Counted from the first letter of the stretch, positions 52,933 through 62,067 are shown. The stretch: DNA of 64,000 nt from Candidatus Thiosymbion ectosymbiont of Catanema sp. Cochon2018 (GCA_011392765.1 WYCW01000001.1:1-64000); one strand, 5' to 3'. Notes: a model not told the origin generated them from the sequence alone. Translations and numbers: made by a program.

Positions 52933-53349
52933 ATGATTGCCCTGTTTCGCGTTTTTCACGTTTTTCACGTTTTTCACGTTTTTCACGTTTTTCACGTTAG
53001 GGCTAAGCTGGCCGCCTTTTTCGTGGCGGGCCTTGCTGTCCTATCCATCGCGAGCCTCGTCGCGCTCGCTGCTGCGCCTGTTCAAGCGGACGCGGAGCCG
53101 TCCGCCAACCGCCAGGCGGAGCTCAATAACCTGCTTACGCAAGACTGCGGCTCCTGTCATGGTCTCACCCTCGCCGGGGGGCTGGGTCCCTCGCTTCAGG
53201 CTCATGCCTTGGCGGGCAAGCCCACAGAATACATCGCAGCCACCATCCTCTTCGGCCGACCCGGTACCGCAATGCCGCCCTGGCGGCCTTTCCTCTCGGA
53301 TACGGAGGCCGCCTGGCTGGCGAACCTCCTGAAGCAACCAGCACCATGA
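52933..53349 (+). CDS. nirC: Periplasmic monoheme cytochrome c, NirC-like
   Basis: Small class I cytochrome c with heme motif CGSCH (Cys72-Cys75-His76) and a distal Met in GTAMPPWRPFLS. First gene of the heme d1 cluster and directly followed by nirF, the position of nirC, whose product donates electrons or assists heme d1 insertion into NirS. ATG 52933 has ggag 8 nt upstream. The signal peptide is odd: after MIALFR come five VFH repeats coded by a 9-bp microsatellite before a normal hydrophobic core (FFVAGLAVLSIASLVALAA). The stop overlaps nirF (ATGA). Confidence 0.85.
   Translation: MIALFRVFHVFHVFHVFHVFHVRAKLAAFFVAGLAVLSIASLVALAAAPVQADAEPSANRQAELNNLLTQDCGSCHGLTLAGGLGPSLQAHALAGKPTEYIAATILFGRPGTAMPPWRPFLSDTEAAWLANLLKQPAP
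52951..52995 (+). repeat. 9-bp microsatellite (gtttttcac) x5 in the nirC signal peptide
   Basis: Five identical head-to-tail units, in frame, coding Val-Phe-His each time. Unit gain or loss would lengthen or shorten the n-region of the signal peptide by three residues without a frameshift. Confidence 0.95.
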
Positions 53350-54518
53350 CGGCTCGTTTTCTTCTGTTCCTTGCGCTGACGGCGTTGCTGACGGGGACTG
53401 CCGACGCCCGGCGAGGGACCGGTGATCTCGGCATCGTGGTCGAACGCGCCGCAGGAAGCCTGCAGCTCATCGAAACCTCGCTGAACACCGCCCTGGGCCG
53501 CATCGAGGGTCTCGGCGATCTGTCCCATGCCTCCGCGGTCTTCTCCCGCGACGGACGCTTCGGCTTTGTATTCGGCCGCGACGGCGGACTGTCGAAGGTC
53601 GACCTGCTCGCCGGCACGCTCGTCAAACGTGTCGAGCAGGCGGGAAACAGCATCGGGGGCGCCATCTCACAGGACGGCCGCATGGTGGCCGTCTCCAACT
53701 ACGAGCCCGGGGGGGTACGTGTCTTCGACACCGAGACCTTGGAGCCGATTGCCGACATCCCTGCGGTCTACGGACCCGAGGGAAAGCGATCAAAGGTCAT
53801 CGGGCTGGTCGACGCTCCCGGCAATCGCTTCGTGTTCAGCCTGTGGGACGGGGGCGAGATCTGGATCGCGGATCTGACCGACCCGACCCGGGTCGAGATC
53901 CGCAAGTTCAAGGATATCGGCCGCAATCCCTACGACGCGCTGATCTCCCCGGACGGACGCTATTACATCGCGGGCCTGTTCGGGGAGGACGGCCTGGCGC
54001 TCCTCGATCTGTGGCACCCGGAGGTGGGGGTACGCCGCATCCTGCCCGACTACGGGAAGGGCGAGCAGAAGCTCCCCGTCTACAAGATGCCCCATCTGGA
54101 GGGCTGGGCGGTGGCCGGACGGCGGGCGTTCATCCCCGCGGTGGGCCGGCATCAAGTCCTCGTGATCGACATGGAAGACTGGCGGGAGGTCGCCCGCATC
54201 CCCGTGAAGGGTCAGCCGGTGTTCGTCATGGCCCGCCCCGACGGACGCCAGGTATGGGTGAACTTCGCCTTTCCGGACAACCGTCACATTCAGGTCTTCG
54301 ATACCGAGACCCTCGAGCAGCTTTACGCGTTCGAGCCGGGTCCGGCCGTACTGCACATGGAGTTCGAGCCCCGCGGCGAGGAGGTCTGGATCTCGGTGCG
54401 GGATGCGGATCGCGTGGACGTCTATGACACCACGACCTTTGTGCGCTCGGCGAGCTTACCCGCGGACAAGCCGAGCGGCATCTTTCTCACCGCCCGCGCC
54501 CACCGGATCGGACTATGA
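53346..54518 (+). CDS. nirF: Heme d1 biosynthesis protein NirF
   Basis: Beta-propeller protein with a signal peptide (RFLLFLALTALLTGTADA) related to the d1 domain of NirS: RGTGDLGIVVERAAGSLQLI, DGRFGFVFGRDGGLSKVDLL, VAVSNYEPGGVRVFDTETLE and HLEGWAVAGRRAFIPAVGRH. It lacks a cytochrome c domain. NirF acts late in heme d1 synthesis in the periplasm; recent work on relatives suggests a dehydrogenase-like role in making the side groups, but the reaction is not visible from sequence. Overlaps both neighbours by four bases. Confidence 0.92.
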   Translation: MTARFLLFLALTALLTGTADARRGTGDLGIVVERAAGSLQLIETSLNTALGRIEGLGDLSHASAVFSRDGRFGFVFGRDGGLSKVDLLAGTLVKRVEQAGNSIGGAISQDGRMVAVSNYEPGGVRVFDTETLEPIADIPAVYGPEGKRSKVIGLVDAPGNRFVFSLWDGGEIWIADLTDPTRVEIRKFKDIGRNPYDALISPDGRYYIAGLFGEDGLALLDLWHPEVGVRRILPDYGKGEQKLPVYKMPHLEGWAVAGRRAFIPAVGRHQVLVIDMEDWREVARIPVKGQPVFVMARPDGRQVWVNFAFPDNRHIQVFDTETLEQLYAFEPGPAVLHMEFEPRGEEVWISVRDADRVDVYDTTTFVRSASLPADKPSGIFLTARAHRIGL

Positions 54519-54994
54519 GAAAGCACGGCAGCAAAACCCTGCTGCTCGACGCCATCGACCGGCGCCTGCTCGACGACTTTCAGAGCGGTTTTCCGCTGGT
54601 GCCCAGACCCTTCGCGGAGATCGCCGGCCAGCTGGGGGTCGGCGAGTCGGAGGTGATCGCCCGTATCGAACGGCTCGCAGCGGCGGGCGCTGTAAGCCGG
54701 GTCGGACCCGTGCTCCGGCCGCGGCAGGTCGGCACCAGTACCCTGGCCGCCATGGCCGTGCCCAAGGACCGGATCGAGGAGGTAGCCGCGCTGGTCAACG
54801 GTTACCGGGAAGTCAATCACAACTACGAGCGCAACCACAGGTTCAACCTCTGGTTCGTGCTTACCGCAGCCGACGAGGAACGTCTCACCGCGGTCATGGA
54901 CGAGATCGAGGACCGTACCGGCGTCGAGGTGTTGGACCTGCCGCTGCTCGAGGAGTACCACATCGACCTGGGGTTTCCGCTGCAATGGACATGA
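54515..54994 (+). CDS. Siroheme decarboxylase subunit, NirD/NirG type (Lrp/AsnC fold)
   Basis: 159 residues: an Lrp-like helix-turn-helix (PRPFAEIAGQLGVGESEVIARIERL) and an effector-like domain with the conserved EVNHNYERNHRFNLWFVLTA. These proteins remove the acetate carboxyls of siroheme to give didecarboxysiroheme in the heme d1 pathway, working in a complex with a NirL/NirH-type partner. Length and motif place it in the shorter D/G class; being first in order it is most likely NirD. Overlaps nirF and the next gene (ATGA). Confidence 0.85.
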   Translation: MRKHGSKTLLLDAIDRRLLDDFQSGFPLVPRPFAEIAGQLGVGESEVIARIERLAAAGAVSRVGPVLRPRQVGTSTLAAMAVPKDRIEEVAALVNGYREVNHNYERNHRFNLWFVLTAADEERLTAVMDEIEDRTGVEVLDLPLLEEYHIDLGFPLQWT

Positions 54995-55581
54995 GCGCAA
55001 ATGTTTTTGCCGCGGTCCCCGACCCGATCGACGGCGCCCTGATCCGCGCCATACAACAGGGTCTACCTCTGGTACCACGGCCCTACGCCGTCATCGCGGG
55101 CGAGGTCGGGATTTCGGAAACAGAGGTGATGACGCGCCTTTCGAGACTCATCGACAGGGGGGCAATCAAGCGTTTCGGCGTCGTGGTGCGCCACCGCGAG
55201 CTCGGCTACCGCGCCAACGCCATGGTGGTCTGGGCCCTGCCCGAGAACCGCGTCGCGGGGATCGGCCGCCGCATCGCTCGTTTCCCGTTCGTGACCCTGA
55301 GCTACCGGCGCCTGCCGCGGCCGCCCGCCTGGCCTTATAACCTGTTCACCATGATCCACGGGCGCGATCGGACATCGGTATTGGAGCAGTTGGAGCAGAT
55401 CAAGGAGTGCCTAGGCCTCGCAGACACAGGTTGCGCGGTCCTCTTCAGCGCGCGTCGCTTCAGGCAGCGCGGCGCCCGCTATGATGCGACCCGGCATTCC
55501 GAGGCGACGAACCTTTGCTATCCACTCGAACTTCCGGACCTGAAGTCGGCGTCCGGAAACAACTTGGCCTGCGCCTTCTGA
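54991..55581 (+). CDS. Siroheme decarboxylase subunit, NirL/NirH type (Lrp/AsnC fold)
   Basis: 196 residues with PRPYAVIAGEVGISETEVMT helix-turn-helix, FGVVVRHRELGYRANAMVVW and the L/H-class phrase SYRRLPRPPAWPYNLFTMIH. It pairs with the preceding D/G-type subunit. ATG 54991 overlaps the upstream stop; ATG 54985 is also in frame. About 35 residues after the domain (GARYDATRHSEATNLCYPLE...) are an unusual tail, perhaps from read-through into altered DNA, since a repeat-rich gap follows. Confidence 0.85.
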   Translation: MSANVFAAVPDPIDGALIRAIQQGLPLVPRPYAVIAGEVGISETEVMTRLSRLIDRGAIKRFGVVVRHRELGYRANAMVVWALPENRVAGIGRRIARFPFVTLSYRRLPRPPAWPYNLFTMIHGRDRTSVLEQLEQIKECLGLADTGCAVLFSARRFRQRGARYDATRHSEATNLCYPLELPDLKSASGNNLACAF

Positions 55582-55986
55582 TGGCCGATTCGGAACACGC
55601 GGCCGCAACTCCAGCTTCGTCGCGAAACCCAATAGCAAGGTAGGTTGGGGTGAGCTTGCGAACCCCAACGAATTGCCTGAATGCTCATTGCAACATTCTA
55701 ATAGGACAGGATTAACAAGATTTTCAGGATTAACAGGATTTTTCGTTGTTTTAATTGCGGTTAGCTGGAGAAAACGGAGTTTAGAGACTGCCTAGTAGGT
55801 CACTTCATCCAATTTTGCTGGTTGTCATTTCGAGCGTAGCGAGAAATCCTACGTGCTGAGAGTCTTTGCCGAGCTGTGAAGATCCCTCGTTACTTCGGAA
55901 CGAGTGTAACCGTGCGGCAAACGTTCAGGGTAACAAGAAAAAATCCTGTTAATCCTGAAAATCCTGTTAATCCTGTACTATTGGCT
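55582..55986. repeat. Repeat-filled gap splitting the nir genes
   Basis: No gene. Contains 55678-55740 (tgaatgctcattgcaacatt then aggattaacaagattttcag and aggattaacaggatt; also at 58401), 55797-55902 (repeat H, inverted relative to the copy near 38873), and 55905-55985 (gagtgtaaccgtgcggcaaa then family D units aatcctgttaatcctgaaaa, also at 47160). Confidence 0.75.
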
Positions 55987-57048
55987 ATGGTAATTGAGAA
56001 ACCAACCAGTAACCCTTTGATATTAAATGAAAATCGAGGCGCCGCCAGCCGCCCCGGTGAGATAGGCGAGCTAGGCGCCCTCGAACGCAATTTCCTGAAT
56101 CGGTTCCAGGGTGGTTTTCCTCTGACACCGCGGCCGTTCCGAAAAGTCGCCGCGGAACTGAAGACGGACGAGGAGACCCTCATCTCGACCGTCCGTGCCA
56201 TGCTGGAGAGAAGGCTGCTGAGCCGGTTCGGTCCCCTTTACGATGCCGAGCGCCTCGGCGGATGCTTTACGCTTGCGGCGATGGCAGTCCCGGAGCCGGA
56301 CTTCGTCCGCACCACGAAAATCCTCAATGCTATCCCCGAGGTCGCACACAACTACCGGCGCGATCACCGGCTCAATATGTGGTTCGTGCTCGCGACTTCC
56401 GACCAGGGCAAGCTTAGGGGTGCAATCAGCCGCATTGAGTCCCTGACCGGCCTGATGGTCTACGATTTTCCCAAGCTCAAGGAATACCACCTGGGGTTCC
56501 GGCTCCAACTGGACGCGGACGGCGGCATCGCGGTACGGAGGATCGAGCGCAATAAAACCGCGGAGCCCCTGGAGCCGGACGACCTCGACCGCGCAATCAT
56601 CGCCGCAACCCAGGCCGGTTACCCCCTGAAAACCGAGCCCTTCGGCGCCGTCGCGGCACAGACCGGTTGCGATGCCCCGACCGTTATCGAGCGGCTGAGC
56701 CGCATGCTCCAGGCCGGAGCGATCCGCCGCATCGGTGCCGTGCCCAACCACTATCGGCTCGGGCTGCGCGGCAACGGCATGTCCGTGTGGGACCTGGATG
56801 ATGAGCAGGTGGACGCTCTCGGCACCAGGATCGGCGCCCTAGACTGCGTCAGCCACTGTTATCTGCGCCCGCGCCGCCTTCCACTCTGGCCCTATAACCT
56901 GTTCGCCATGGTCCATGGGCGCAACCGGGAGGAGGTAAAGGCCGCCGCCGCACGCATCGAAGCGATCGTCGCCGAACACTGTCACCGGCGGGACGTGTTG
57001 TTCAGCGAAGCCGTCCTGAAGAAAGCCGGGCTTCGATTCGTTCTCTGA
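55987..57048 (+). CDS. Fused siroheme decarboxylase (D/G-type plus L/H-type domains)
   Basis: 353 residues made of two Lrp-like modules. The first (about residues 30-170) has PRPFRKVAAELKTDEETLIS and EVAHNYRRDHRLNMWFVLAT; the second (about 195-353) has FGAVAAQTGCDAPTVIERLS and SHCYLRPRRLPLWPYNLFAM. It thus corresponds to a NirG-NirH or NirD-NirL fusion; which one cannot be decided here. With the two preceding genes the usual four subunits are complete. The open frame extends 37 codons upstream, but those codons translate repeat DNA (NPVNPENPVNPVLL); ATG 55987 is preferred. Confidence 0.85.
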   Translation: MVIEKPTSNPLILNENRGAASRPGEIGELGALERNFLNRFQGGFPLTPRPFRKVAAELKTDEETLISTVRAMLERRLLSRFGPLYDAERLGGCFTLAAMAVPEPDFVRTTKILNAIPEVAHNYRRDHRLNMWFVLATSDQGKLRGAISRIESLTGLMVYDFPKLKEYHLGFRLQLDADGGIAVRRIERNKTAEPLEPDDLDRAIIAATQAGYPLKTEPFGAVAAQTGCDAPTVIERLSRMLQAGAIRRIGAVPNHYRLGLRGNGMSVWDLDDEQVDALGTRIGALDCVSHCYLRPRRLPLWPYNLFAMVHGRNREEVKAAAARIEAIVAEHCHRRDVLFSEAVLKKAGLRFVL

Positions 57049-57062
57049 AATGAGGTCTTAGC

Positions 57063-58169
57063 GTGACGAAGAAAGAGACGGACCGTGGTCCAACCCACGA
57101 CAGCAGCTACAAGCTGTTATATTCGCACGTCGCGATGGTCGGCGACCTGTTGCAAGGCTTTATACCGGGCGCCTGGATTGATGAGCTGGACCTGGCCACC
57201 CTGGAAAAATGCAGCGGCAGCTATGTCAGCGACGATCTCCGTGACCGTGCCGACGACCTCATCTGGCGCGTGCGCTGGGGTCAGGACTGGCTCTATGTCT
57301 ACCTGTTGCTCGAATTCCAGTCTAATATCGATCGCTGGATGGCGGTGCGCATCCAAACCTACCTCGGCCTCCTCTACCAGGACCTGATCCGCACGCGGCA
57401 GCTCAGTAGCAGAGGCCGGCTACCACCAGTGCTTCCCATCGTGCTCTACAATGGAGCCGATCCCTGGAATGCCGCGGAGACGCTCGATGCCCTGATCGAA
57501 CCGGCGCCGCTTGTGCTGTGCGAGTACCGACCGCACCAGGCGTATTTCCTGATCGACGAGCAGCGTGTGGCGGAGCAAGGTAACCTGCCGCAGCGTAACC
57601 TGAGTGCCGCGCTCTTCCGGCTCGAAGCCAGCCGTACGCCCGAAGAGGTACTCACCATCCTCCACGCGCTGGTCGAGTGGCTCAAGGCGCCGGAGCAAAC
57701 CAGTCTGCGGCGGGCCTTTACCGTTTGGTTCAACCGGGTCTTTCTCCCCAAGCGACTTGCGGGCGTAGAATTCGAGTCACTGACCGATTTACATGAGGTA
57801 CACGACATGTTGTCCAACCGCGTAGAAAGCTGGACCGATCAATGGAAACGCGAGGGTCTGGAACAGGGTCTGGAACAGGGTTTGAAACGGGGTCTGCAGC
57901 AAGGTCAGGAACAGGGCTTGGAGCAAGGTCTGGAACGGGGTCTGGAACAGGGCCGCCAAGAGACGCGCCACCTACTTGCCCGCCAAGCCCGCCATCGCTT
58001 CGGACCCGCGATTGCCACGCAGACCGAGCCGCTCCTGACAGCGATTGCCGACCCGCGGCAGCTGGCGGATCTCGGCGATACACTCCTCTCCTGCCCCGAC
58101 GGGACCGCTTGGCTGCATGCCTTGCATCAGGCACAGTCCCCGTCGACCACCGGCAACGAGCACCCATAA
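57063..58169 (+). CDS. Rpn family recombination-promoting nuclease / PD-(D/E)XK transposase-like
   Basis: YhgA/Rpn-type protein (PDDEXK_2): HDSSYKLLYSHVAMVGDLLQ, FIPGAWIDELDLATLEKCSG, DLIWRVRWGQDWLYVYLLLE (the Asp/Glu nuclease region) and LPPVLPIVLYNGADPW. In E. coli RpnA is a DNA endonuclease that promotes RecA-independent recombination. Residues about 263-300 form a run of GLEQGLEQ-like quartets encoded by 12-bp tandem repeats, a feature of this family that varies in length. GTG start. It has no role in heme synthesis and separates the decarboxylase genes from nirJ. Confidence 0.85.
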   Translation: MTKKETDRGPTHDSSYKLLYSHVAMVGDLLQGFIPGAWIDELDLATLEKCSGSYVSDDLRDRADDLIWRVRWGQDWLYVYLLLEFQSNIDRWMAVRIQTYLGLLYQDLIRTRQLSSRGRLPPVLPIVLYNGADPWNAAETLDALIEPAPLVLCEYRPHQAYFLIDEQRVAEQGNLPQRNLSAALFRLEASRTPEEVLTILHALVEWLKAPEQTSLRRAFTVWFNRVFLPKRLAGVEFESLTDLHEVHDMLSNRVESWTDQWKREGLEQGLEQGLKRGLQQGQEQGLEQGLERGLEQGRQETRHLLARQARHRFGPAIATQTEPLLTAIADPRQLADLGDTLLSCPDGTAWLHALHQAQSPSTTGNEHP

Positions 58170-58593
58170 CCGACATTTTTTTGCTCGCTCCCACGCTCCA
58201 GCGCCTGCCTGTCGGCAGACAGGTGGGAACGCTCCCTTGGCCGCTCCAGCGGCTAGGCTTGGTGACGTTGGAGCGTCAAGACTTGCTCCCACGCCGGAGC
58301 GTGGCAGCCAGATGACAAATCGAAAACAAAAACATCTTGCCCATGATTGATATGCGTTAGAGCACGAAACGGTAGTACTCGATATGTAGTGATCCTGTTC
58401 TGAATGCTCATTGCAAACTTCCAATAGGACAGGATTAACAAGATTTTCAGGATTAACAGGATTCTTTACTTGGAACGATTCAAAAACAACGTGGACATAT
58501 CTCAAATAAAATGATGTACGAGGGATATATGTTCACGTTATTTGAACTGATACAAGGCGATTTCCGTCAATCGCCTGAACGCCGGGAATCACC
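58170..58593. repeat. Repeat-filled gap before nirJ
   Basis: No gene. 58183-58310 has REP-type palindromes (gctcgctcccacgctccagc, gcctgtcggcagacaggtgg, ttgctcccacgccggagcgt). 58401-58463 is a near-identical 63-bp copy, in the same orientation, of the repeat at 55678 (gaatgctcattgcaaac... aggattaacaagattttcag). Confidence 0.75.
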
Positions 58594-59748
58594 ATGTTCA
58601 GATTGAGCCGTTACGTACAGCTGCTCGCCTCCTCCACCGATCTGGAGAAGGCCGCCGCCGCGCCGCGCGCCGAACCGAGCGGACCGGTGGTGATCTGGAA
58701 TCTGATCCGGCGCTGCAATCTCACCTGCAGGCACTGCTACGCCACCTCGGCGGACACCGATTTCAAAGGCGAGCTGACCACGCAAGAGGTCCGGGAGGTA
58801 ATGGAAGACCTGCGCCGCTTCGGCGTACCGGTGCTGATCCTCTCCGGCGGCGAGCCCCTGATGCGGCCGGACATCTTCGACCTGGCGCACCGGGCCAAGG
58901 AACTCGGTTTTTACGTCGCCCTGTCCACCAACGGCACCCTGATCGACAAGACCAACCTGCCCCGTATACGGGAGGTGGAATTCGACTATCTCGGCATCAG
59001 CATCGACGGCCTGGAGGAAACCCACGACCGTTTCCGCCGTCGCCCCGGCGCCTTCCGGGAGTCCCTCCGGGGCATCCGCCTGTGCCGGGACGCGGGCATC
59101 CGAGTCGGCATGCGTTTCACCCTCACCCGGGACAACGGCCGAGACCTGCCGGGCCTGCTGCAGTTGATGGAGAGCGAAGAGATCGGCAAGTTCTATCTAT
59201 CCCACCTCAACTACGCGGGCCGCGGCAACAAGAATCGGGAGGACGATGCCCACTTCCGGATGACCCGCGAGGCCATGGATCTGCTGATCGCGGCCTGTTG
59301 GCAATGCCTGCAGGACGGTCTCCCGTGCGAGTTCGTTACCGGCAACAACGACGCCGACGGCGTCTACCTGCTCCGGTGGGCCGAGCGCCGCTTTCCGGAC
59401 CAGGCCGGCACTCTGCGCCGGGTCCTGAAAAACTGGGGTGGAAACGCCTCCGGCGTGAACGTTGCAAACATCGACAACCTGGGCCATGTGCACCCGGACA
59501 CCTTCTGGTGGAACCACAGCCTCGGTAACGTGCGCGAACGGCCCTTCTCCGAAATCTGGGAGGACATCTCCGACCCGCTGATGGCCGGCCTGAAGCAGAG
59601 TCCGCGCCCGGTCGGCGGACGCTGCGCCCGATGCACGCACCAGGACATCTGCAACGGCAACACCCGCACCCGGGCCTTCCAGCTCACCGGTGATCCCTGG
59701 GCCGAGGACCCGGGCTGCTATCTGACCGACGCGGAGATCGGGGCCTGA
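58594..59748 (+). CDS. nirJ: Heme d1 biosynthesis radical SAM protein NirJ
   Basis: Radical SAM enzyme that removes the propionate side chains of didecarboxysiroheme. The cluster motif is Cys41-x3-Cys45-x2-Cys48 in RRCNLTCRHCYATS, followed by LILSGGEPLMRPDIFDLAHR and a SPASM-like C-terminus with GGRCARCTHQDICNGNTRTR. NirJ phrases VNVANIDNLGHVHPDTFWWN and GNVRERPFSEIW are present. Length 384 is typical. Separated from the upstream nir genes by the Rpn gene and 424 bp of repeats, so it may need its own promoter. Confidence 0.95.
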   Translation: MFRLSRYVQLLASSTDLEKAAAAPRAEPSGPVVIWNLIRRCNLTCRHCYATSADTDFKGELTTQEVREVMEDLRRFGVPVLILSGGEPLMRPDIFDLAHRAKELGFYVALSTNGTLIDKTNLPRIREVEFDYLGISIDGLEETHDRFRRRPGAFRESLRGIRLCRDAGIRVGMRFTLTRDNGRDLPGLLQLMESEEIGKFYLSHLNYAGRGNKNREDDAHFRMTREAMDLLIAACWQCLQDGLPCEFVTGNNDADGVYLLRWAERRFPDQAGTLRRVLKNWGGNASGVNVANIDNLGHVHPDTFWWNHSLGNVRERPFSEIWEDISDPLMAGLKQSPRPVGGRCARCTHQDICNGNTRTRAFQLTGDPWAEDPGCYLTDAEIGA

Positions 59749-59802
59749 CAGTTAGCCGCAAATGAACGCAAATCGGTCGCAAAAGATTACATTCTCTTCT
59801 TT

Positions 59803-60014
59803 GTCCACAGATTACGCAGATTCTCGCAGATTGTTTCGTTTTTAATCTGCGGGAATCTGCGTAATCTGCGGATAGATCGAAGCGGCCGGATCATTTTTCC
59901 TGCCTACTCAATCCGAACCTCGGTAGTTCCGCCTTTTACCGCCAACCGACACAAATCAGTCGAGATCCGTTTGCCATCATTGACGGTTCTTGATCCATTT
60001 GCGTTCATCTGCGG
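59803..60014. repeat. Family C copy 5 and repeat G copy 2 (nirJ-nirN gap)
   Basis: 59803-59874 is a family C palindrome (gtccacagattacgcagatt ... aatctgcgtaatctgcggat). 59892-60014 repeats the blocks of 10324-10467 (catttttcctgcctactcaa, ccgaacctcgg, tgatccatttgcgttcatct). The remainder of the gap shows nothing else. Confidence 0.75.
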
Positions 60015-60030
60015 CAAAAAAGAATTTCCA

Positions 60031-61632
60031 ATGAAAGAACCAAACCGATGTTACCGATACTCCGGCACTGCTGTACCAGTGAGCCTGCCTGTTGTTTTGA
60101 CCTGCGTCCTGACGCTCCTCGCCTCCCCACCGGGATCTGCACGGGCCGATGATATTGATACCCTGTACCTGGAGCACTGTGGTGAGTGCCATGGCCCGGA
60201 CCGGCTCGGTCGGATCGGTCCCGCCCTGTTGCCGGAGAACCTCAGGCGCCTTAAGAAGAAGGCCGCCGTCCCGGTCATCCGCGAGGGACGCCCGGCCACC
60301 CAGATGCCCCCCTTCGCGGACAAGCTCAGCGACGAACAGATCCGGCGCCTGGTAGACCTGATCTACACGCCGCTGCCCGAGATCCCGCGCTGGGGCATGG
60401 AGGAGATCACTACCAGCCGCATCCTGCACACGCCCGCTAAGTCGCTACAGGACCGACCCGTCTTCGACGCCGACCTCGAGAACCTGTTTATTGTCGTGGA
60501 GCTGGGAGACCACCACGCGACCTTGCTCGACGGCGACCGCTTCGAGCCCATCCACCGCTTTCCCACCCGCTTCGCCCTGCACGGCGGACCCAAGTATGCC
60601 AAGGGTGGGCGCTATGTCTACTTCGCCTCCCGCGACGGCTGGATCAGCAAGTACGATATCTACAACCTGACCTATGTGGCCGAGGTGCGGGCCGGCATCA
60701 ACACCCGCAACCTGGCGGTGTCCCACGATGGGCGCTTCGTCATGGTCGCCAACTACCTGCCCCACACCCTGGTGGTACTGGACGCCCGTGATCTGTCCCC
60801 GGTCAAAGTCATCCCGGTGGTGGATCACCAGGGGAAGAGCTCCCGAGTCAGCGCCGTCTACACGGCGGACCCCAGATCCAGCTTCATCGTAGCCCTCAAG
60901 GACCTGTCCGAGGTGTGGGAGATCAGCTACCGGATACCGCCGCCGCGTGGATTCGGCCGGTGGGTCCACGACTATCGTGAAGATTCGGGCGAAGAGATCG
61001 ACCCCGAGCCCTTCCCGATTCGGCGCATTCGGGTTGAGGGCATACTCGACGACTTCTTCATCGACCAGGACTATGCGCGGATCGCCGGCAGCTCCCGCGA
61101 CGGCAAGGGCCAAGTGGTGGACCTGAACCTGGGCCGCGCGGTGGCTGCGCTTGCGCTCCCCGGCCTGCCCCACCTGAGCTCCGGTATCACTTGGATCTGG
61201 CAGGGCCAAGTCGTGCTTGCCACCCCGAGCATCAAGGAATCCAAGGTTACCGTCCTGGACACCAGGACCTGGGAGATCGTCAAAGAGATACCGACCCTGG
61301 GCCCCGGCTTCTTCATGCGCAGCCACGAGAACTCACCCTACGCTTGGGTGGACGTCTTTTTCGGCAAGGACAAGGATGCCATGCAGGTGATCGACAAGCA
61401 GACCCTCAAGGTCGTCAAGACCCTGCGGCCCGCACCCGGCAAGACCTCAGCCCATGTCGAATTCACCAAGGATGGGCGCTATGCCCTGGTCAGCATCTGG
61501 GACTTGGACGGGGCGCTCGTCGTCTACGACGCTTTGAGCCTGAAAGAGGTCAAGCGCCTGCCGATGAAGAAGCCCTCCGGCAAATACAATGTCCACAACA
61601 AGCTGACCCGGTCGCGCGGGACGAGTCATTGA
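60031..61632 (+). CDS. nirN: Heme d1 protein NirN (dihydro-heme d1 dehydrogenase)
   Basis: Signal peptide, cytochrome c domain with CGECH (Cys50-Cys53-His54) and an eight-bladed d1-type propeller: LGDHHATLLDGDRFEPIHRF, PTRFALHGGPKYAKGGRYVY, NTRNLAVSHDGRFVMVANYL and LPHLSSGITWIWQGQVVLAT. These fit NirN, which oxidises the last intermediate to heme d1 and hands it to NirS; NirS itself would have a different junction after the c domain. ATG 60031 precedes a signal sequence with an unusually long n-region; the frame opens 20 codons earlier inside repeat G. Confidence 0.9.
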   Translation: MKEPNRCYRYSGTAVPVSLPVVLTCVLTLLASPPGSARADDIDTLYLEHCGECHGPDRLGRIGPALLPENLRRLKKKAAVPVIREGRPATQMPPFADKLSDEQIRRLVDLIYTPLPEIPRWGMEEITTSRILHTPAKSLQDRPVFDADLENLFIVVELGDHHATLLDGDRFEPIHRFPTRFALHGGPKYAKGGRYVYFASRDGWISKYDIYNLTYVAEVRAGINTRNLAVSHDGRFVMVANYLPHTLVVLDARDLSPVKVIPVVDHQGKSSRVSAVYTADPRSSFIVALKDLSEVWEISYRIPPPRGFGRWVHDYREDSGEEIDPEPFPIRRIRVEGILDDFFIDQDYARIAGSSRDGKGQVVDLNLGRAVAALALPGLPHLSSGITWIWQGQVVLATPSIKESKVTVLDTRTWEIVKEIPTLGPGFFMRSHENSPYAWVDVFFGKDKDAMQVIDKQTLKVVKTLRPAPGKTSAHVEFTKDGRYALVSIWDLDGALVVYDALSLKEVKRLPMKKPSGKYNVHNKLTRSRGTSH

Positions 61633-61896
61633 TTCCCTCGAACTGCGGTCTGCGGAAGCGAGCGGCCGCCAGGGTGCGAAACCCGTGGTGGCAGTCTCGT
61701 AGGGTCCGCTGTGCGGACCGATTCCAGAGGGCAAGGCTTTTCCGTCTATTTCCCGTTTCCATGCATTTTCAATCACTTGCAGCGTCCGGAAATAGCGGGC
61801 CATCCCTGAACCGTGTCGGGCGCCGTCTTCTACGAGACCCTTTTGAGGGAGAGGGGTTGGGGAGGGAGTGGTCGAAAACAGTCCCGTACTCGATTT
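61633..61896. other. Intergenic region after nirN
   Basis: No gene recognised. The last part (gagggagaggggttggggag) resembles generic REP filler. It may have held decayed coding DNA, but no family is visible in six frames. Confidence 0.35.
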
Positions 61897-62067
61897 TTTG
61901 TGCAGTGCACAAATCGGGATCGGGATCGAAATCGAGATTCCGATTGCGATCCCGATTTCGACCTACCCCGGCTCTCCAACGGCTGGTTGGGCGTAGGAGA
62001 TGGGGCCTTACGGGAGAGGGGCTTTTGGGGCCTCATGCCTCGTCGGTCTGAGGCGAAGCCTCGCTAG
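61897..62067 (+). repeat. Hexamer-palindrome family A, copy 5
   Basis: Starts with the palindrome tttgtgcagtgcacaaa, then hexamers (gggatcgggatcgaaatcga, gattccgattgcgatcccga), ggctggttgggcgtaggaga, and gcctcgtcggtctgaggcga ending gcctcgctag. It lacks the left hairpin and the gagggaccc block. It forms the left boundary of the peptide locus. Confidence 0.8.

Noticed and set aside
60031-61632. The d1-propeller cytochrome considered as NirS, the nitrite reductase itself
   Set aside because: The junction after the cytochrome c domain (RWGMEEITTSRILH) and the LGDHHATLLDGDRFEPIHRF region fit NirN, and the gene lies at the NirN position after nirJ.
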